44,664 bases of DNA from Alphaproteobacteria bacterium. Its GTDB lineage: Bacteria > Pseudomonadota > Alphaproteobacteria > Micavibrionales > Micavibrionaceae. The number at the start of each line of letters is the position of its first letter. The first letter of the stretch is position 1. Positions 35,215-43,476 of the stretch are shown here, piece after piece. The DNA is taken from positions 1-44,664 of the forward strand of contig JAUHXT010000006.1 of the NCBI GenBank assembly GCA_030426925.1, in the 5' to 3' direction. A program made the position numbers and the translations under genes. The notes under the pieces are model-generated. The model was not told where the DNA came from. It did not search any database and saw nothing but the letters and a program-made list of their open reading frames with translations.

Positions 35215-36519
35215 CTATTTCGATGCCACTTTCCTGTTTTCGTGAATGGTTCCTATCAGGATAGCCCCTTCGAGGTTGGCGCTGTCGAGATTCGCATCCC
35301 TTAAATCCGCTTTGGACAGATCGGCGCCACTGAGATCGGCATTGCTCAAGTTTGCTCCCACAAGTGATGCATATGTGAGATCAGCATTTTTAAAGATCAC
35401 ATTACTGAAATTAGCGCCGTCCATATCCACATAGGCCATGCTGGCATCCGAGAGATTAGCTTTTTGCAGGATGGAGGATCCGTCCGGCTTTTTAAAAATC
35501 AGGGCGCTGAAGTCCGCGCCGATCAGGTTTGCGCGCGTGAAAAAAGCCCCCTGACATGACGATCCGCGGAAATCCGTATTACGCATATTGCAGTCTTTAA
35601 AATCTGTATGATCAAGGTATGACGCCTGCATCATTGCGCCTTCCATGTTCAGGCCTGTAAAGCGGCATTTTTTTGCAATAACGGCTGTCAGTTTTTCAGA
35701 TTTCAGGGCTTTTTCCTTACTGAGGTCGAATTCCTCCAGGATCATCTGCTCCCCTTCTGCGCCGGCTGTCTCAACCCAGAGCATGTGACTTTCAAGAAGT
35801 TTGCCCAAAGACAACCCGGCAGATGATAGAGTCTGCTTTTTATTCTGCTCGGACACAGTGTTCTCAAGATCGGAGCCATTGGCATCCACGTTGTAGAAAA
35901 CGGTATCTTCGACAATTGCGCCGTTGCTTTTGCTGCCGTTCAAATTACACCCTGTAAAATCCGCGTTAGAGAGATTTGCTCCTTCCAAATTGGCGTCGCG
36001 CAAGTTGGCGTGCTTGATAATCATACCTGTCAGGTTTGCCTCAGAGAAATTGACGCCCTGAGCCATCACATTGGTCATGTTTGTGTCGCGAATGATGGAG
36101 CCCGACATCACGGTGTGACCGCGGTTTTGCCAATCCACGTTGGCGTATTCCTCGTTGCCCTGATAATTAAAAATGACACCCTGACGTAAATCGGCGTTCG
36201 TAAAATTGGCTTCCGTCAGATCCGCACTGATGATTTGCGCCCCCCTTAAATCGGACCGGGTGAAGTCAGCTTTTGATAAATTTGCATGGTGCATATCGCA
36301 GCCAAAAAATGATGTGTTGATACAGGTTGTGCCGCTTAAATTCGCACCATTCAGGCGCGAGCCGGTAAAATCCGCGTCCCGCAAGTTGGCAGACTTAAAA
36401 TCCAGATTGCTCAAATCCATAAATTTCAGGACACAGCGAGCGCCACCCTTGTAGCCCTCAATAAACAGCCTGTGCTTTTTCAAGAGTTTGATTAACTCAT
36501 CCTGATTTAATTTTTCCAC
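35215..36519 (-). CDS. Pentapeptide-repeat protein with two modules
   Basis: This 434-aa protein starts at GTG 36519, with AGGAGGGG 4-6 bases upstream. Pentapeptide repeats of the A(D/N)Lxx type (ANLRDADFTG, ADLTEANFTNADL) form a right-handed quadrilateral helix. The protein is duplicated: each half opens with a short helical unit of the form L-x-x-LL-x-x-H...G-x-x-G...DLS (residues about 7-37 and 236-266), followed by repeats. No signal peptide, so cytosolic. Partner and function unknown; such proteins can mimic DNA or form scaffolds. It lies 8 bases beyond the 3' end of tRNA-Asn, convergent with it. Confidence 0.88.
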   Translation of the reverse strand: MEKLNQDELIKLLKKHRLFIEGYKGGARCVLKFMDLSNLDFKSANLRDADFTGSRLNGANLSGTTCINTSFFGCDMHHANLSKADFTRSDLRGAQIISADLTEANFTNADLRQGVIFNYQGNEEYANVDWQNRGHTVMSGSIIRDTNMTNVMAQGVNFSEANLTGMIIKHANLRDANLEGANLSNADFTGCNLNGSKSNGAIVEDTVFYNVDANGSDLENTVSEQNKKQTLSSAGLSLGKLLESHMLWVETAGAEGEQMILEEFDLSKEKALKSEKLTAVIAKKCRFTGLNMEGAMMQASYLDHTDFKDCNMRNTDFRGSSCQGAFFTRANLIGADFSALIFKKPDGSSILQKANLSDASMAYVDMDGANFSNVIFKNADLTYASLVGANLSNADLSGADLSKADLRDANLDSANLEGAILIGTIHENRKVASK

Positions 36520-36641
36520 AGAACCCCTCCTGGAAAAAACTTATAGTTGAACCATGATAGTTAATAAATTTTAACTAGCGAACCCCCAAAATCTATTTTA
36601 TGACTTTTATTATAATTATTACTTAATCCCCTTGTTTTCTA

Positions 36642-37685
36642 ATGCCTTTCGAAACCGTTGCCCTTAAAACCATTGAATATCTCTCCGTGCCGTCAGTCGT
36701 TGGACATGAATGGCATTTTTTACGTTACCTTGAAGAAGATTTTGAAAAACTCGGATTGAATGTCACCTTACATAACGGGGCTATCGAAGTTTGTGGAGAC
36801 GGCAGTCATTCGTCAATCATCACGGCGCATGCCGACCGTCACGGGCTTATCAGCCTTGGTGATGGTGAATACGCCTATGCCGCCCAGTATGTGAAGGAAA
36901 TCAAGTACGGGGAAAACAACCAGCCTTCCATCAAAACATTACAGCAGATCAGCAGGCGTTTTATGGACGAACTGGTTTTTGCGTACGATGCGCAAGACGG
37001 TGCCAAGCTGGCCGCTGGCTCGATTGAGAGTTGCCTGCCGTGCATGGCCAACGGGGATTCCGTATTCTGGATTCATGAAATGGACCATCAGCCCATCGAT
37101 ACACCAATAGCCTATGCCCGAACGGCGGTGACAGACGGGCCTTATTTAAAAGGGCAGATAGATAACGCCATTTCGCTGGCAGTTATTTATGTTTTATTTC
37201 AGAACGGCTACCAGGGTACGGCGCTGATTACGACGGAAGAAGAAATTGGATACAGCTGGAAGCATATAGCGGACTGGCTGGAACATAAGGGGCTTGAGAC
37301 GCAGTCCCTACTCGCCCTTGATACAAGCCCGTTCAAGGACAGTGATCCGGTGAAGGAAGGGCAGATTATTTTCCGCACGCGCGATAAAAGCGACAACTTT
37401 AATACCGGCCTTGTCTCCCGGCTTACAGCGCGATGTCAGGAACTGGACTTTCCCTATCAGGTAAAGGACCAAAAGCTGCTCGCCGCCGGAATAGCCATAG
37501 AAGACCTTGGATCAACGGAAATGGGAAAGCTTATCCTGAATACCGAAGGGCGCTGGTCCGGAGCGACAGTCCAGATACCAACGCTTGAATATCACACCAG
37601 CTATGAGACAACCAGCCGTGTCTGTATCGAGAGTTTTTATGCCTTCCTGCAAAGCGCATTGATAACCGATCCTGTGATTTCTTAA
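36642..37685 (+). CDS. M42-like zinc aminopeptidase family protein
   Basis: This 347-aa protein has the dinuclear-zinc ligand pattern of M42/M20/M28 peptidases: AHADRHG (His and Asp), GQIDNAIS (bridging Asp), TEEEIG (Glu-Glu), LDTSP (Asp) and a final His in EYHTSYE. N-terminal SVPSVVGHEW resembles M42 glutamyl aminopeptidases. No signal peptide. No ribosome site stands out before ATG. Substrate unknown. Flanked by an AT-rich 120-base gap and a 410-base AT-rich region. Confidence 0.82.
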   Translation: MPFETVALKTIEYLSVPSVVGHEWHFLRYLEEDFEKLGLNVTLHNGAIEVCGDGSHSSIITAHADRHGLISLGDGEYAYAAQYVKEIKYGENNQPSIKTLQQISRRFMDELVFAYDAQDGAKLAAGSIESCLPCMANGDSVFWIHEMDHQPIDTPIAYARTAVTDGPYLKGQIDNAISLAVIYVLFQNGYQGTALITTEEEIGYSWKHIADWLEHKGLETQSLLALDTSPFKDSDPVKEGQIIFRTRDKSDNFNTGLVSRLTARCQELDFPYQVKDQKLLAAGIAIEDLGSTEMGKLILNTEGRWSGATVQIPTLEYHTSYETTSRVCIESFYAFLQSALITDPVIS

Positions 37686-37954
37686 ATCCGGTTATCCCCA
37701 GCCTTTAAGTAAATAAAATCCCCCCATTGCCGTAACTTTGTATTTTATTAAGTTATTATTATTAAAAGTAAAAAGGTACAAATAAAATGTATAATTACTT
37801 GATCATTTAACTTATTAAATAAAAATATATACTGAGAAGAAGAAAAATCATTTAAAAGTATGCTTGCTAACTACCATTTATTTCTTAAATATTACATTTC
37901 ACTTATATGAATATTAGATTTTTAAAAAAAATTACGTTTTTTTACATTTTTCTC
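37686..37954. other. AT-rich non-coding gap
   Basis: Strongly AT-rich stretch after the peptidase gene with many short A and T runs. No reading frame with a ribosome site, tRNA or hairpin terminator seen. One DnaA-box-like TTATCCCCA near 37692 stands alone. The right part of the same gap carries the promoter and terminator listed next. Confidence 0.6.
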
Positions 37955-37983
37955 TTGAATTATTTCGTATCCTGGCCTATAAC
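37955..37983 (+). promoter_or_regulatory. Promoter of candidate small RNA
   Basis: TTGAAT (37955-37960), exactly 17 bases, TATAAC (37978-37983). It lies just upstream of a terminator with no coding sequence between. Confidence 0.5.
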
Positions 37984-37989
37984 AAACTT

Positions 37990-38051
37990 ACACACCCTCT
38001 ATTACCGCCGTTTGTCCGGAAATCATTTCGATGATTTCCGGACCTTTTTTT
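37990..38051 (+). ncRNA. Candidate 60-base small RNA
   Basis: Between a good promoter (37955-37983) and a perfect rho-independent terminator (38014-38051) lies only about 25 bases of unpaired leader rich in C and A (ACACACCCTCTATTACC). A transcript of about 60 bases is predicted: a C-rich single-stranded 5' segment plus terminator hairpin, the layout of many trans-acting sRNAs. Ends are estimates. Confidence 0.45.
38014..38051 (+). terminator. Strong rho-independent terminator with TTCG loop
   Basis: 13-pair perfect stem GTCCGGAAATCAT/ATGATTTCCGGAC closed by a TTCG tetraloop and followed by seven T. It is 330 bases beyond the peptidase gene, too far to be its natural end, and ends 45 bases before the next gene. 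Confidence 0.9.
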
Positions 38052-38122
38052 CCTGAATTGTTTTTTTACCCCTTTGTGAGACAATAAGAGTGTGATTGTT
38101 AGCGCGGGGGAACACACACAGG

Positions 38123-38437
38123 ATGGAACTACTCTTAATCATTGCAGCAATCTGGCTGTACAACGTTTACCGCAAAGCTGACGATGCTACCAAAAAACGT
38201 TACAAAGCCAAACTAATGCAGACATATGACCGCGTTCTGAGCGAAACGCAGAAGAATTCTTCGGACAACCGTACATCAGCCTGGAAGAGTTCTGAGCGTG
38301 AACGCCCCATACAGCGTTCGCTGGAACTGGATAATGTCACGGATTACCACCGCCCCCGCCCAGACCAGCCTATTAATCCGGATGGCCCTACAATTCAGCG
38401 CACACGGCGTTTTTTCGGGCCAAATTACGAAGATTGA
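38123..38437 (+). CDS. Small hypothetical protein with N-terminal hydrophobic segment
   Basis: This protein has 104 residues from ATG 38123; a TTG at 38096 would add nine. A short hydrophobic N-terminus (MELLLIIAAIWLYNVY) could be a membrane anchor. The rest is highly charged, ending in a Pro/Arg-rich tail (RPRPDQPINPDGP, RRFFGPNYED). Not recognised. It ends 7 bases before the converging tRNA-Arg. Confidence 0.6.
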   Translation: MELLLIIAAIWLYNVYRKADDATKKRYKAKLMQTYDRVLSETQKNSSDNRTSAWKSSERERPIQRSLELDNVTDYHRPRPDQPINPDGPTIQRTRRFFGPNYED

Positions 38438-38444
38438 TGAAAAA

Positions 38445-38521
38445 TGGCGATCCCGGCAGGACTCGAACCTGCAACCCCCGGCTTAGAAGGCAGGTGCTCT
38501 ATCCGGTTGAGCTACGGGACC
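38445..38521 (-). tRNA. tRNA-Arg (TCT)
   Basis: Minus strand: GGTCCCG/CGGGATC acceptor pairing with one G-U, D-arm AGCTCAACCGGATAGAGC, anticodon loop CTTCTAAG giving TCT, T-loop GGTTCGAGTCC and encoded CCA. Confidence 0.96.
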
Positions 38522-38528
38522 GTGAGCC

Positions 38529-38834
38529 TTAAGCCCGTTCTTCTGATGGAGGAATATAGCGGAAATTATCGCCATAATTGCGCGGCTTGACCTTGCGTTC
38601 CCTCACCTTTGCTACAGAATACGTCATACCGTTTTTTTGCGCAAATGCAATGGCTGCCTGCTTTGTGTCGAAATACAGCTTCACCTGGTTCAGCGTATCG
38701 CCGGAAGATGTCCAGCCCATAAGAGGCTCCGGCCCCCTTTTGCTGGTGGTTTCATATTCCAGCACCCACTCCTTGGTTTTACCGCGGGCGGACTGCATGG
38801 CTGATTTACAGGGTTTATAAATTCGTGCTCTCAT
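38529..38834 (-). CDS. NADH dehydrogenase accessory subunit, NDUFS4-like (ETC_C1 domain)
   Basis: This 101-aa protein matches the alphaproteobacterial homologue of mitochondrial complex I subunit NDUFS4: MRARIYKPCKSAMQSARG, WVLEYETTS, PLMGWTSSGDTLNQVKLYF, and AIAFAQKNGMTYSV. It lies on the peripheral arm of complex I. The gene is found only in alphaproteobacteria and eukaryotes, supporting the taxonomic call. It is 7 bases from tRNA-Arg on the same strand. Confidence 0.93.
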   Translation of the reverse strand: MRARIYKPCKSAMQSARGKTKEWVLEYETTSKRGPEPLMGWTSSGDTLNQVKLYFDTKQAAIAFAQKNGMTYSVAKVRERKVKPRNYGDNFRYIPPSEERA

Positions 38835-38864
38835 TCTTAGAAAAATATCAAAAGCTTGCAGAGC

Positions 38865-39506
38865 TTACCAGCGGAATATCTTGCGGGCGAAAATTCCAAA
38901 TATGATACCGATAACGATAAACGGTACAAAATGCATCAGGAAGGCGTGAGAGAAGCTGTCCATTCCACATGTCAGCCTTAATCCGGCCCATCCCAGCCCG
39001 GAGAAAGACAGTACAGTCATAAAGGCCGATAATTGCGGGTGTGTGGTAGCCCCCTGGCGGGAAAAGAACGTCAGGACACCTATGGGCAGTATCAGCATGA
39101 ATATACCGTCCAGCGTGCAGTGGTTCAGATGGAAGTGAAAGTGGTCATCGACCTCGAACGCCATGCGCAATACCGCCCAGAACAGAAAGACGGCAGTCAA
39201 AGTAAACGGAATTGCTACAATCCATTTTTGTCCGCGCATATCGGGTACGGACAACCAGCCAAGCGCCAGTCCGGCCGAAGCGGACACAGACAGCGCCAAA
39301 ACAAATTCGAACAGGAACTGGATGTCGTGAAACATTTTGATCATCCAGTCATCGCGTATGCCTAAAAGAGCGATCACAGCCAAAACATAGGTAAAGGATA
39401 CGAGAATCAACGGAAACATGCGCGCCAAAGGATGCGGCATGGGTTTCACCGGCTCCAGCTCTTCACTCAAACTGCCAATCAGTGCGTCGAGTTTGTCTGA
39501 ACTCAT
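38865..39506 (-). CDS. nrsF: NrsF-type anti-sigma factor (DUF1109)
   Basis: This 213-aa protein has six membrane helices: about residues 30-50, 62-85, 97-115, 130-147, 158-176 and 188-208. The two conserved cysteines of the NrsF family are present: Cys130 (LNHCTLDG) and Cys180 (LTCGMDSFSH). In Caulobacter NrsF holds the ECF factor SigF inactive and releases it on chromate or other stress. The start overlaps the sigma-factor stop (ATGA), as expected for a sigma/anti-sigma pair. Confidence 0.88.
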   Translation of the reverse strand: MSSDKLDALIGSLSEELEPVKPMPHPLARMFPLILVSFTYVLAVIALLGIRDDWMIKMFHDIQFLFEFVLALSVSASAGLALGWLSVPDMRGQKWIVAIPFTLTAVFLFWAVLRMAFEVDDHFHFHLNHCTLDGIFMLILPIGVLTFFSRQGATTHPQLSAFMTVLSFSGLGWAGLRLTCGMDSFSHAFLMHFVPFIVIGIIFGIFARKIFRW

Positions 39507-40051
39507 TCTAATAAACCTCTCAGTTTCTTCATCGTTCTATGGGCCGATACCTTGACGGCCGATTCATTCATCTTCATTTCATTGGCGACTTCCTGTGTGG
39601 AGTACCCTTCAATCTTCAGCATAGTGAAAATACGCCTTTGTTGTTCCGGCAGCGTTGAAAGCGCCGCTTCTATATCCTTATATTCGCCTGCATGCTCCGG
39701 TTTGGTTACACCGGATTCATAAAAATCTGCATGTTCCAGCGGTGCGGACTTGTTGTCTTTGCTTGAATAGTATTTGCGTAAATAATCGGTACGGCGGAAC
39801 GATATGATGGAATACAGCCACGGCTTGAACGGACGGTCGGGGCTATAGGTGTTCAGGGACTTGTGAACGGAAATCAGGACTTCCTGCGCAATATCGTCTG
39901 CCGCATCGGCGTTGGACAGGCTTTTCATCAGAACATTACGGATATAAGGCGTTATGGCACGTAAAAGCTGCGTGTAAGCTTTCTTATCGCCGTCTTGCGC
40001 GGCGCGGGCATATTCGCCCCAATATTCACTGTCACTGGATTCTGACACCAT
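39503..40051 (-). CDS. ECF-family RNA polymerase sigma factor
   Basis: This product has 182 residues from ATG 40051, with AGGG 6 bases upstream; a GTG at 40069 adds six residues and almost touches tRNA-Pro. Region 2: DAADDIAQEVLISVHKSL and PWLYSIISFRRTDYLRK. Region 4: LPEQQRRIFTMLKIEGYSTQEVANEM and ESAVKVSAHRTMKKL. It pairs with the NrsF gene, so it is SigF-like (the group controlling oxidative or metal stress in Caulobacter). Confidence 0.92.
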   Translation of the reverse strand: MVSESSDSEYWGEYARAAQDGDKKAYTQLLRAITPYIRNVLMKSLSNADAADDIAQEVLISVHKSLNTYSPDRPFKPWLYSIISFRRTDYLRKYYSSKDNKSAPLEHADFYESGVTKPEHAGEYKDIEAALSTLPEQQRRIFTMLKIEGYSTQEVANEMKMNESAVKVSAHRTMKKLRGLLE

Positions 40052-40074
40052 ACGGACCCTATCTGACACCCAAA

Positions 40075-40151
40075 TGGTCGGGGTGGAGGGATTCGAACCC
40101 CCGACATCCTGCTCCCAAAGCAGGCGCGCTACCAGACTGCGCTACACCCCG
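40075..40151 (-). tRNA. tRNA-Pro (TGG)
   Basis: Minus strand: CGGGGTG/CACCCCG acceptor pairing, anticodon loop TTTGGGA giving TGG, T-loop GGTTCGAATCC, A discriminator and encoded CCA. Confidence 0.96.
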
Positions 40152-40203
40152 TAAAAGGTCAAGAACATGGGTTTACATGAGTTTTTTTATACCCGCAAGC
40201 CAA

Positions 40204-40668
40204 TTACTTAAAAAATCGCTGTTTTACTAGGTCTCCGGGCTCAATTCCCAGTTCCTTTGTCCGCCCGCCCGGTATTTCAAGGACGGCCGCCACAGGGCCG
40301 CCAGACGGGATGCCCGTTAAATCATGCGGATGAGCATTTTCATGGATGTGGCGGATTGTTCCATCCTTGCGGATAAAAACCATGTCGAGGGGGATGAGCG
40401 TATTTTTCATCCAGAATGACTTCGGGCTTTCCTCCCCACCAAACCAGAACAGCATGCCATGGTCTGGCGCCAGATTTGTGCGGCCCATCAGCCCTTTTTG
40501 TATCTGCAGGGGCGATAAGGCCAGTTCGACCTCAAACTTATGCTTTTGGCCGTTCTGTGTCTGGATAACCAGCTTGTCTTTCATTAGCCCCGAGGCGGAT
40601 GCGGGAGTATCGGGTTTGCAGCCAAAAAATAAAAAAGCCGCCAGCAGGATCAGGATTGTCTGTTTCAT
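40204..40668 (-). CDS. DUF192 family lipoprotein
   Basis: This product has 154 residues from ATG 40668; the longer open frame lies inside the transporter gene. Signal peptide with a lipobox-like end (LAAFLFFGC). The DUF192 domain follows: VELALSPLQIQKGLMGRTNLAPDHGMLF, SFWMKNTLIPLDMVFI and AAVLEIPGGRTKELGI. Function unknown in the family. It follows the transporter by 1 base, so same operon. Confidence 0.88.
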   Translation of the reverse strand: MKQTILILLAAFLFFGCKPDTPASASGLMKDKLVIQTQNGQKHKFEVELALSPLQIQKGLMGRTNLAPDHGMLFWFGGEESPKSFWMKNTLIPLDMVFIRKDGTIRHIHENAHPHDLTGIPSGGPVAAVLEIPGGRTKELGIEPGDLVKQRFFK

Positions 40669-40669
40669 C

Positions 40670-42016
40670 TTACGGCAAGAGTACAAACCAAAAGTAGATC
40701 GTTGCAATAACATTAGTTGCAATCATCAACGGAAAGCCGAGCACAAGGAATTTCATAAAGGAAATACGCTGCCCTGCCCGTTCGGCGAAGCTGGCGACCA
40801 TCACATTGGCGCTGGCGCCGATCAGGGAGCCGTTGCCACCCAGACACGCCCCCAGTGATAGCGCCCACCACAGGGGCATTAAGGCGTCTTCTCCGCCGAA
40901 CACCTCGCTTGTTGATTCAATCATCGGGATCATTGTGGCGACGAACGGGATGTTGTCGACAATGGCCGAGATAATGGCCGACGACCATATGACGACAAGA
41001 CCCGTTGTATGCAGGTCACCGCCGGTTACGGCCAGCAGTTGCTCACCCAGATATTCCAGCAGACCCGTATGCTCCACCCCGTAAACAAGGACAAAAAGCC
41101 CCAGGAAGAAGAAGATCGTTTCCCATTCTACCTGCCCGAAGGCCTTATGAACTTTCTGGGATTGTACCTCCGGTTTGAATTTGTAGATGTCGAGCAGCAT
41201 GAGAAGTGCGGCCCCGCTCAGCGCAACCGTGCCCGGCATAATGCCGTGGTCGTGCCCGGCGATAAACCCAAACAGTACTAATGCCAATACGCCCATTGAT
41301 TTGATCAGAAGCTCTTTATCTTCCAATGCTTCTGCCGGGCGGTAGCGCAATAGGTGCGCCCGTGCGCGGTTCGTTGTTTCAAGCTTGCGCCCCCAGACCA
41401 CGTCAAAAAAGACGAGCAGGAATATCATAATGAGCAGTGAGGCCGGGCCGACATTGTAGACAAAGTCCATAAAGCTGAGGCCGACGGCGGAGCCAATCAG
41501 GATGTTCGGCGGATCACCGATCAGGGTTGCCATGCCACCGACGTTGGACGCAAAAATCTGCGAAAACAGGAACGGGTAAGCTTTTAGTTTTAACTGCTCA
41601 GTCAGCAGCAAGGTAATGGGGACAACCAGCATAACCGTTGTCACGTTGTCCAGCAGCGCGGAGAACACCGCCGTAACCAGCGCCAGCGATACCAGCAGCA
41701 GGCGCGGATTGGCGCGCACCATCTTGGCCGACAGAATGGCCACAAACTGGAAGACGCCGGATTGCTTGGTAATGCCTACAATCACCATCATGCCGATTAA
41801 CAGGAAGAGCGTGTTGAAATCGATACCCTGAATGACCAGTTCGTGGTTCAGTACACCAAGAAAAACCAACGCGCCGGCACCTAATAGCGCCACAACCGCA
41901 CGGTTGATCTTTTCCGTTATAATAAAGGCGTATGACGCAACCAGGACAGTTGTCGCGACGACAACAGGTTCCCATCCGAATAGCACTTCCGGTGCGTGAT
42001 GCACTGCATGTTCCAC
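40670..42016 (-). CDS. ArsB/NhaD-superfamily ion transporter
   Basis: This 448-aa protein starts at GTG 42016, with AGGAGGG 7 bases upstream. About ten to twelve membrane segments. Two inverted halves carry the ion-transporter signatures SALLDNVTTVMLVVP and SAIVDNIPFVATMIP, with NVGGMATLIGDPPN and GACLGGNGSLIGASANV loops. It resembles the P-protein/ArsB/NhaD group; substrate (Na+, arsenite or anion) cannot be told. The upstream CBS gene suggests nucleotide-controlled transport. Confidence 0.9.
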   Translation of the reverse strand: MEHAVHHAPEVLFGWEPVVVATTVLVASYAFIITEKINRAVVALLGAGALVFLGVLNHELVIQGIDFNTLFLLIGMMVIVGITKQSGVFQFVAILSAKMVRANPRLLLVSLALVTAVFSALLDNVTTVMLVVPITLLLTEQLKLKAYPFLFSQIFASNVGGMATLIGDPPNILIGSAVGLSFMDFVYNVGPASLLIMIFLLVFFDVVWGRKLETTNRARAHLLRYRPAEALEDKELLIKSMGVLALVLFGFIAGHDHGIMPGTVALSGAALLMLLDIYKFKPEVQSQKVHKAFGQVEWETIFFFLGLFVLVYGVEHTGLLEYLGEQLLAVTGGDLHTTGLVVIWSSAIISAIVDNIPFVATMIPMIESTSEVFGGEDALMPLWWALSLGACLGGNGSLIGASANVMVASFAERAGQRISFMKFLVLGFPLMIATNVIATIYFWFVLLP

Positions 42017-42047
42017 TGATTTACCCTCCTAAAATTACCGCGCGGGC

Positions 42048-42542
42048 CTAGCCGACTTCTTGCTGAGTGTTTTCCTCTTCCATCTCACGGATGATTTTTT
42101 TGAAATCTGTGATCAGCGACTGCTCGGTAACAATGCCTAAAAGTTTGCCGTTTTCTTCATTTACAACCGGGATCGGGCTTGCGTACTTGACGATCAAGCG
42201 GACAGCTTCCCATGTTGGTGTGTTGGGGTGGACGACACAGCATTCGGTGTCCAATACTTCGTCCACGAGTTTGGGATAAAGTTTTTTCAAACGTTTGGCG
42301 ACGCCGGGGGCTGCGCCAATGATAAAGTCCAGCTTTTGCAGGCCGTCTTCCATGCGCGCCGAAACCGGCAGCAGGTTGTCCAATATCTGGTCGTAACCAA
42401 AAAGGCCAAGCAGGACATTGTTGTCGTCAACGATTGGAACACTTCGGATGTGTTTTTCTTCCAGAAGCGTGATGAGTTCTTCGACTGTTTGCCCCTTCTT
42501 ACCCACTACCGGGTCGGGCAAAATTGCATCTTTACACGGCAT
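42048..42542 (-). CDS. CBS-domain protein
   Basis: This product has 164 residues from ATG 42542, with AGAGGG 7 bases upstream; a 27-base longer frame lacks a ribosome site. Two CBS motifs: LLEEKHIRSVPIVDDNNVLLG and EAVRLIVKYASPIPVVNEENG. CBS pairs bind adenine nucleotides. It lies directly before the transporter gene and probably regulates it. Confidence 0.86.
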   Translation of the reverse strand: MPCKDAILPDPVVGKKGQTVEELITLLEEKHIRSVPIVDDNNVLLGLFGYDQILDNLLPVSARMEDGLQKLDFIIGAAPGVAKRLKKLYPKLVDEVLDTECCVVHPNTPTWEAVRLIVKYASPIPVVNEENGKLLGIVTEQSLITDFKKIIREMEEENTQQEVG

Positions 42543-42604
42543 GTTCGCACCCTCTGACCTTACATACACAGTTTTTATATCTTTGAAATATAATTTCGTG
42601 CGGC

Positions 42605-42632
42605 ACTATACGCCCTTTTCATCGCAATGCAA
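42605..42632 (-). promoter_or_regulatory. Promoter of CBS-transporter-DUF192 operon
   Basis: On the minus strand TTGCAT (42632-42627), 16 bases, TATAGT (42610-42605), about 65 bases before the CBS start codon. Confidence 0.5.
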
Positions 42633-42670
42633 CATTTCTATCTCATGCCTGATATGTAATAGGCGCATAT

Positions 42671-43474
42671 TTATTCGAGTGTGCTTAAAAACTCCAGAAC
42701 GGCAGGAACAGAGCCGGACAGGTGTAAGTTAGAGTGCCCTGCGCCGGGGAATATTTTGAGGGTTTTTTGTTCCGACTTTGCCGCTTCGTGCATAGCTTTT
42801 CCATGGCCCGGGGGGATCAGTGTGTCGTTCTCTCCGTGCATAATCAGCAGCGGACGATCAAAGTTCGCGATCTTGTTAATGCTCTCATAGCGGTCTTTCA
42901 TCAGCAGGCCAACCGGAACGAACGGGTATTTTTCCCGCGCCACGTTGACGGTGCTGGTATATGGGGCTTCGATAATCAGGGCCTTCACGTCCGGGTCGCC
43001 CACAGCTGTTTCCACTGCCACGCCTGAGCCCAGTGATTCCCCATAGAGCACGATGTCATGGCCCGCGTCTTTTACTGCCTGCACATAGGCGCGGGCATCT
43101 GCGTACAGCCCCTGCTCTGCCGGTTTTCCCGGATTGCCTGCATATCCGCGATAGCCTGCCAGTAATACGCCGTAGCCCTGTTTCATCCATTCAACAACGG
43201 CGACGACGCGGTAGGCGTGGTGCTGGGCGTTGCCATGGAACCATATGATGACCGGTTTGTCCACATCGTCAGGCGCTTTGTACCATCCGGTAATGTTCAG
43301 CCCGTCTTCGGTTGTGACCGCGATTTCCTCCATCCCCTTCACGCCCGCATCCCTGATGTCGGGTTTGTGACGGTTCGGAAAATACATCATGTTGCGCTGG
43401 TTCATGTACAGCGCGACGACCAAAGCAATGTAGATGACAGCAATCCAGAATAGATACTTGCCGATGATTGCCAT
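42671..43474 (-). CDS. Membrane-anchored alpha/beta hydrolase (ABHD13/BEM46-like)
   Basis: This 267-aa protein has an N-terminal membrane helix (residues 6-24) and an alpha/beta hydrolase fold: oxyanion HGNAQHH, nucleophile elbow GESLGSG (Ser), acid Asp in HGENDTLIP and His in GAGHSNL. All three catalytic residues are present. Substrate unknown; ABHD13-like proteins are mostly esterases. It lies 2 bases after the ABC exporter gene on the same strand. Confidence 0.88.
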   Translation of the reverse strand: MAIIGKYLFWIAVIYIALVVALYMNQRNMMYFPNRHKPDIRDAGVKGMEEIAVTTEDGLNITGWYKAPDDVDKPVIIWFHGNAQHHAYRVVAVVEWMKQGYGVLLAGYRGYAGNPGKPAEQGLYADARAYVQAVKDAGHDIVLYGESLGSGVAVETAVGDPDVKALIIEAPYTSTVNVAREKYPFVPVGLLMKDRYESINKIANFDRPLLIMHGENDTLIPPGHGKAMHEAAKSEQKTLKIFPGAGHSNLHLSGSVPAVLEFLSTLE

Positions 43475-43476
43475 GC

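Noticed and set aside
36553-36575. TTAA-N6-TTAAC near the pentapeptide gene, considered as a CtrA site
   Set aside because: Spacing is one base short and the region is AT-rich; likely chance.
37692-37700. DnaA-box-like TTATCCCCA beside an AT-rich region, considered as a replication origin
   Set aside because: Only one imperfect box is seen and no origin-linked genes are nearby.
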